Below, piece after piece: positions 12,553-12,557 of a stretch of 12,557 nucleotides of DNA (the first letter of the stretch is position 1; each line of letters opens with the position of its first letter). The position numbers and the translations under genes are program-made. A model generated the notes under the pieces. That model saw only the letters and a program-made list of their open reading frames with translations, made no database searches and was not told the origin of the DNA. Source of the DNA: Lachnospiraceae bacterium UBA1066 (GTDB lineage Bacteria; Bacillota; Clostridia; Lachnospirales; Lachnospiraceae); assembly GCA_002316215.1 (NCBI GenBank), contig DCDB01000113.1, forward strand, positions 1-12,557, written 5' to 3'.

Positions 12553-12557
12553 CACCC

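Overview
The window looks like a chromosomal piece of an anaerobic or microaerobic Bacillota, most likely a gut-type Clostridia or Erysipelotrichia. The signs are strong AGGAGG-type ribosome sites, moderate GC, several GTG/TTG starts, a solo LytTR regulator, a FeoB-associated Cys-rich miniprotein and a four-domain CoA-disulfide reductase-like fusion of a kind found in such bacteria. The lineage is an inference from gene content. I see no rRNA, tRNA, CRISPR array, transposase, integrase or phage gene.

Layout. Eleven of the twelve genes lie on the minus strand. Read in their own direction (right to left), they form these blocks. (1) 9743-9060: a membrane-anchored NlpC/P60-like wall hydrolase with a TTG start, its own promoter and a hairpin leader. 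(2) 8827-3810: a three-gene envelope operon of an 835-aa GT-C-like polytopic protein, an L,D-transpeptidase-fold protein with no signal peptide and a 30-bp tandem repeat, and an unrecognised 580-aa multi-pass protein. It starts at an extended -10 promoter and ends at a perfect 16-bp hairpin. (3) 3526-3134: a stand-alone LytTR DNA-binding protein. (4) 3026-2239: a ferritin with all ferroxidase ligands, a hairpin terminator, then a 51-aa FeoB-associated Cys-rich protein. (5) 2081-56: a VOC/glyoxalase protein, a GNAT acetyltransferase (8-nt overlap), a TetR regulator and a flavodoxin, probably cotranscribed at least in pairs. The only plus-strand gene, 10069-12519, encodes an FAD/NAD(P)H disulfide reductase - rhodanese - TusA - DsrE fusion. 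It is divergent from the NlpC/P60 gene across a 325-bp regulatory region.

How they fit together. The right end is a one-protein sulfane-sulfur/thiol redox relay with a Crp/Fnr-like dyad over its promoter. The centre is an envelope module (possible glycan transfer, peptidoglycan cross-link chemistry, peptidoglycan hydrolysis, unknown membrane factor). The left end is iron storage plus a small redox/detoxification cluster. Most genes belong to known families. The least ordinary points are: a hairpin word and a 13-nt word shared by the leaders of two unrelated transcription units (2114-2175 and 9806-9851); the signal-less L,D-transpeptidase-fold protein with its in-frame minisatellite; the unrecognised 580-aa membrane protein; and the orphan FeoB-associated protein downstream of ferritin. 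I did not find a clear-cut new defence or mobile system.
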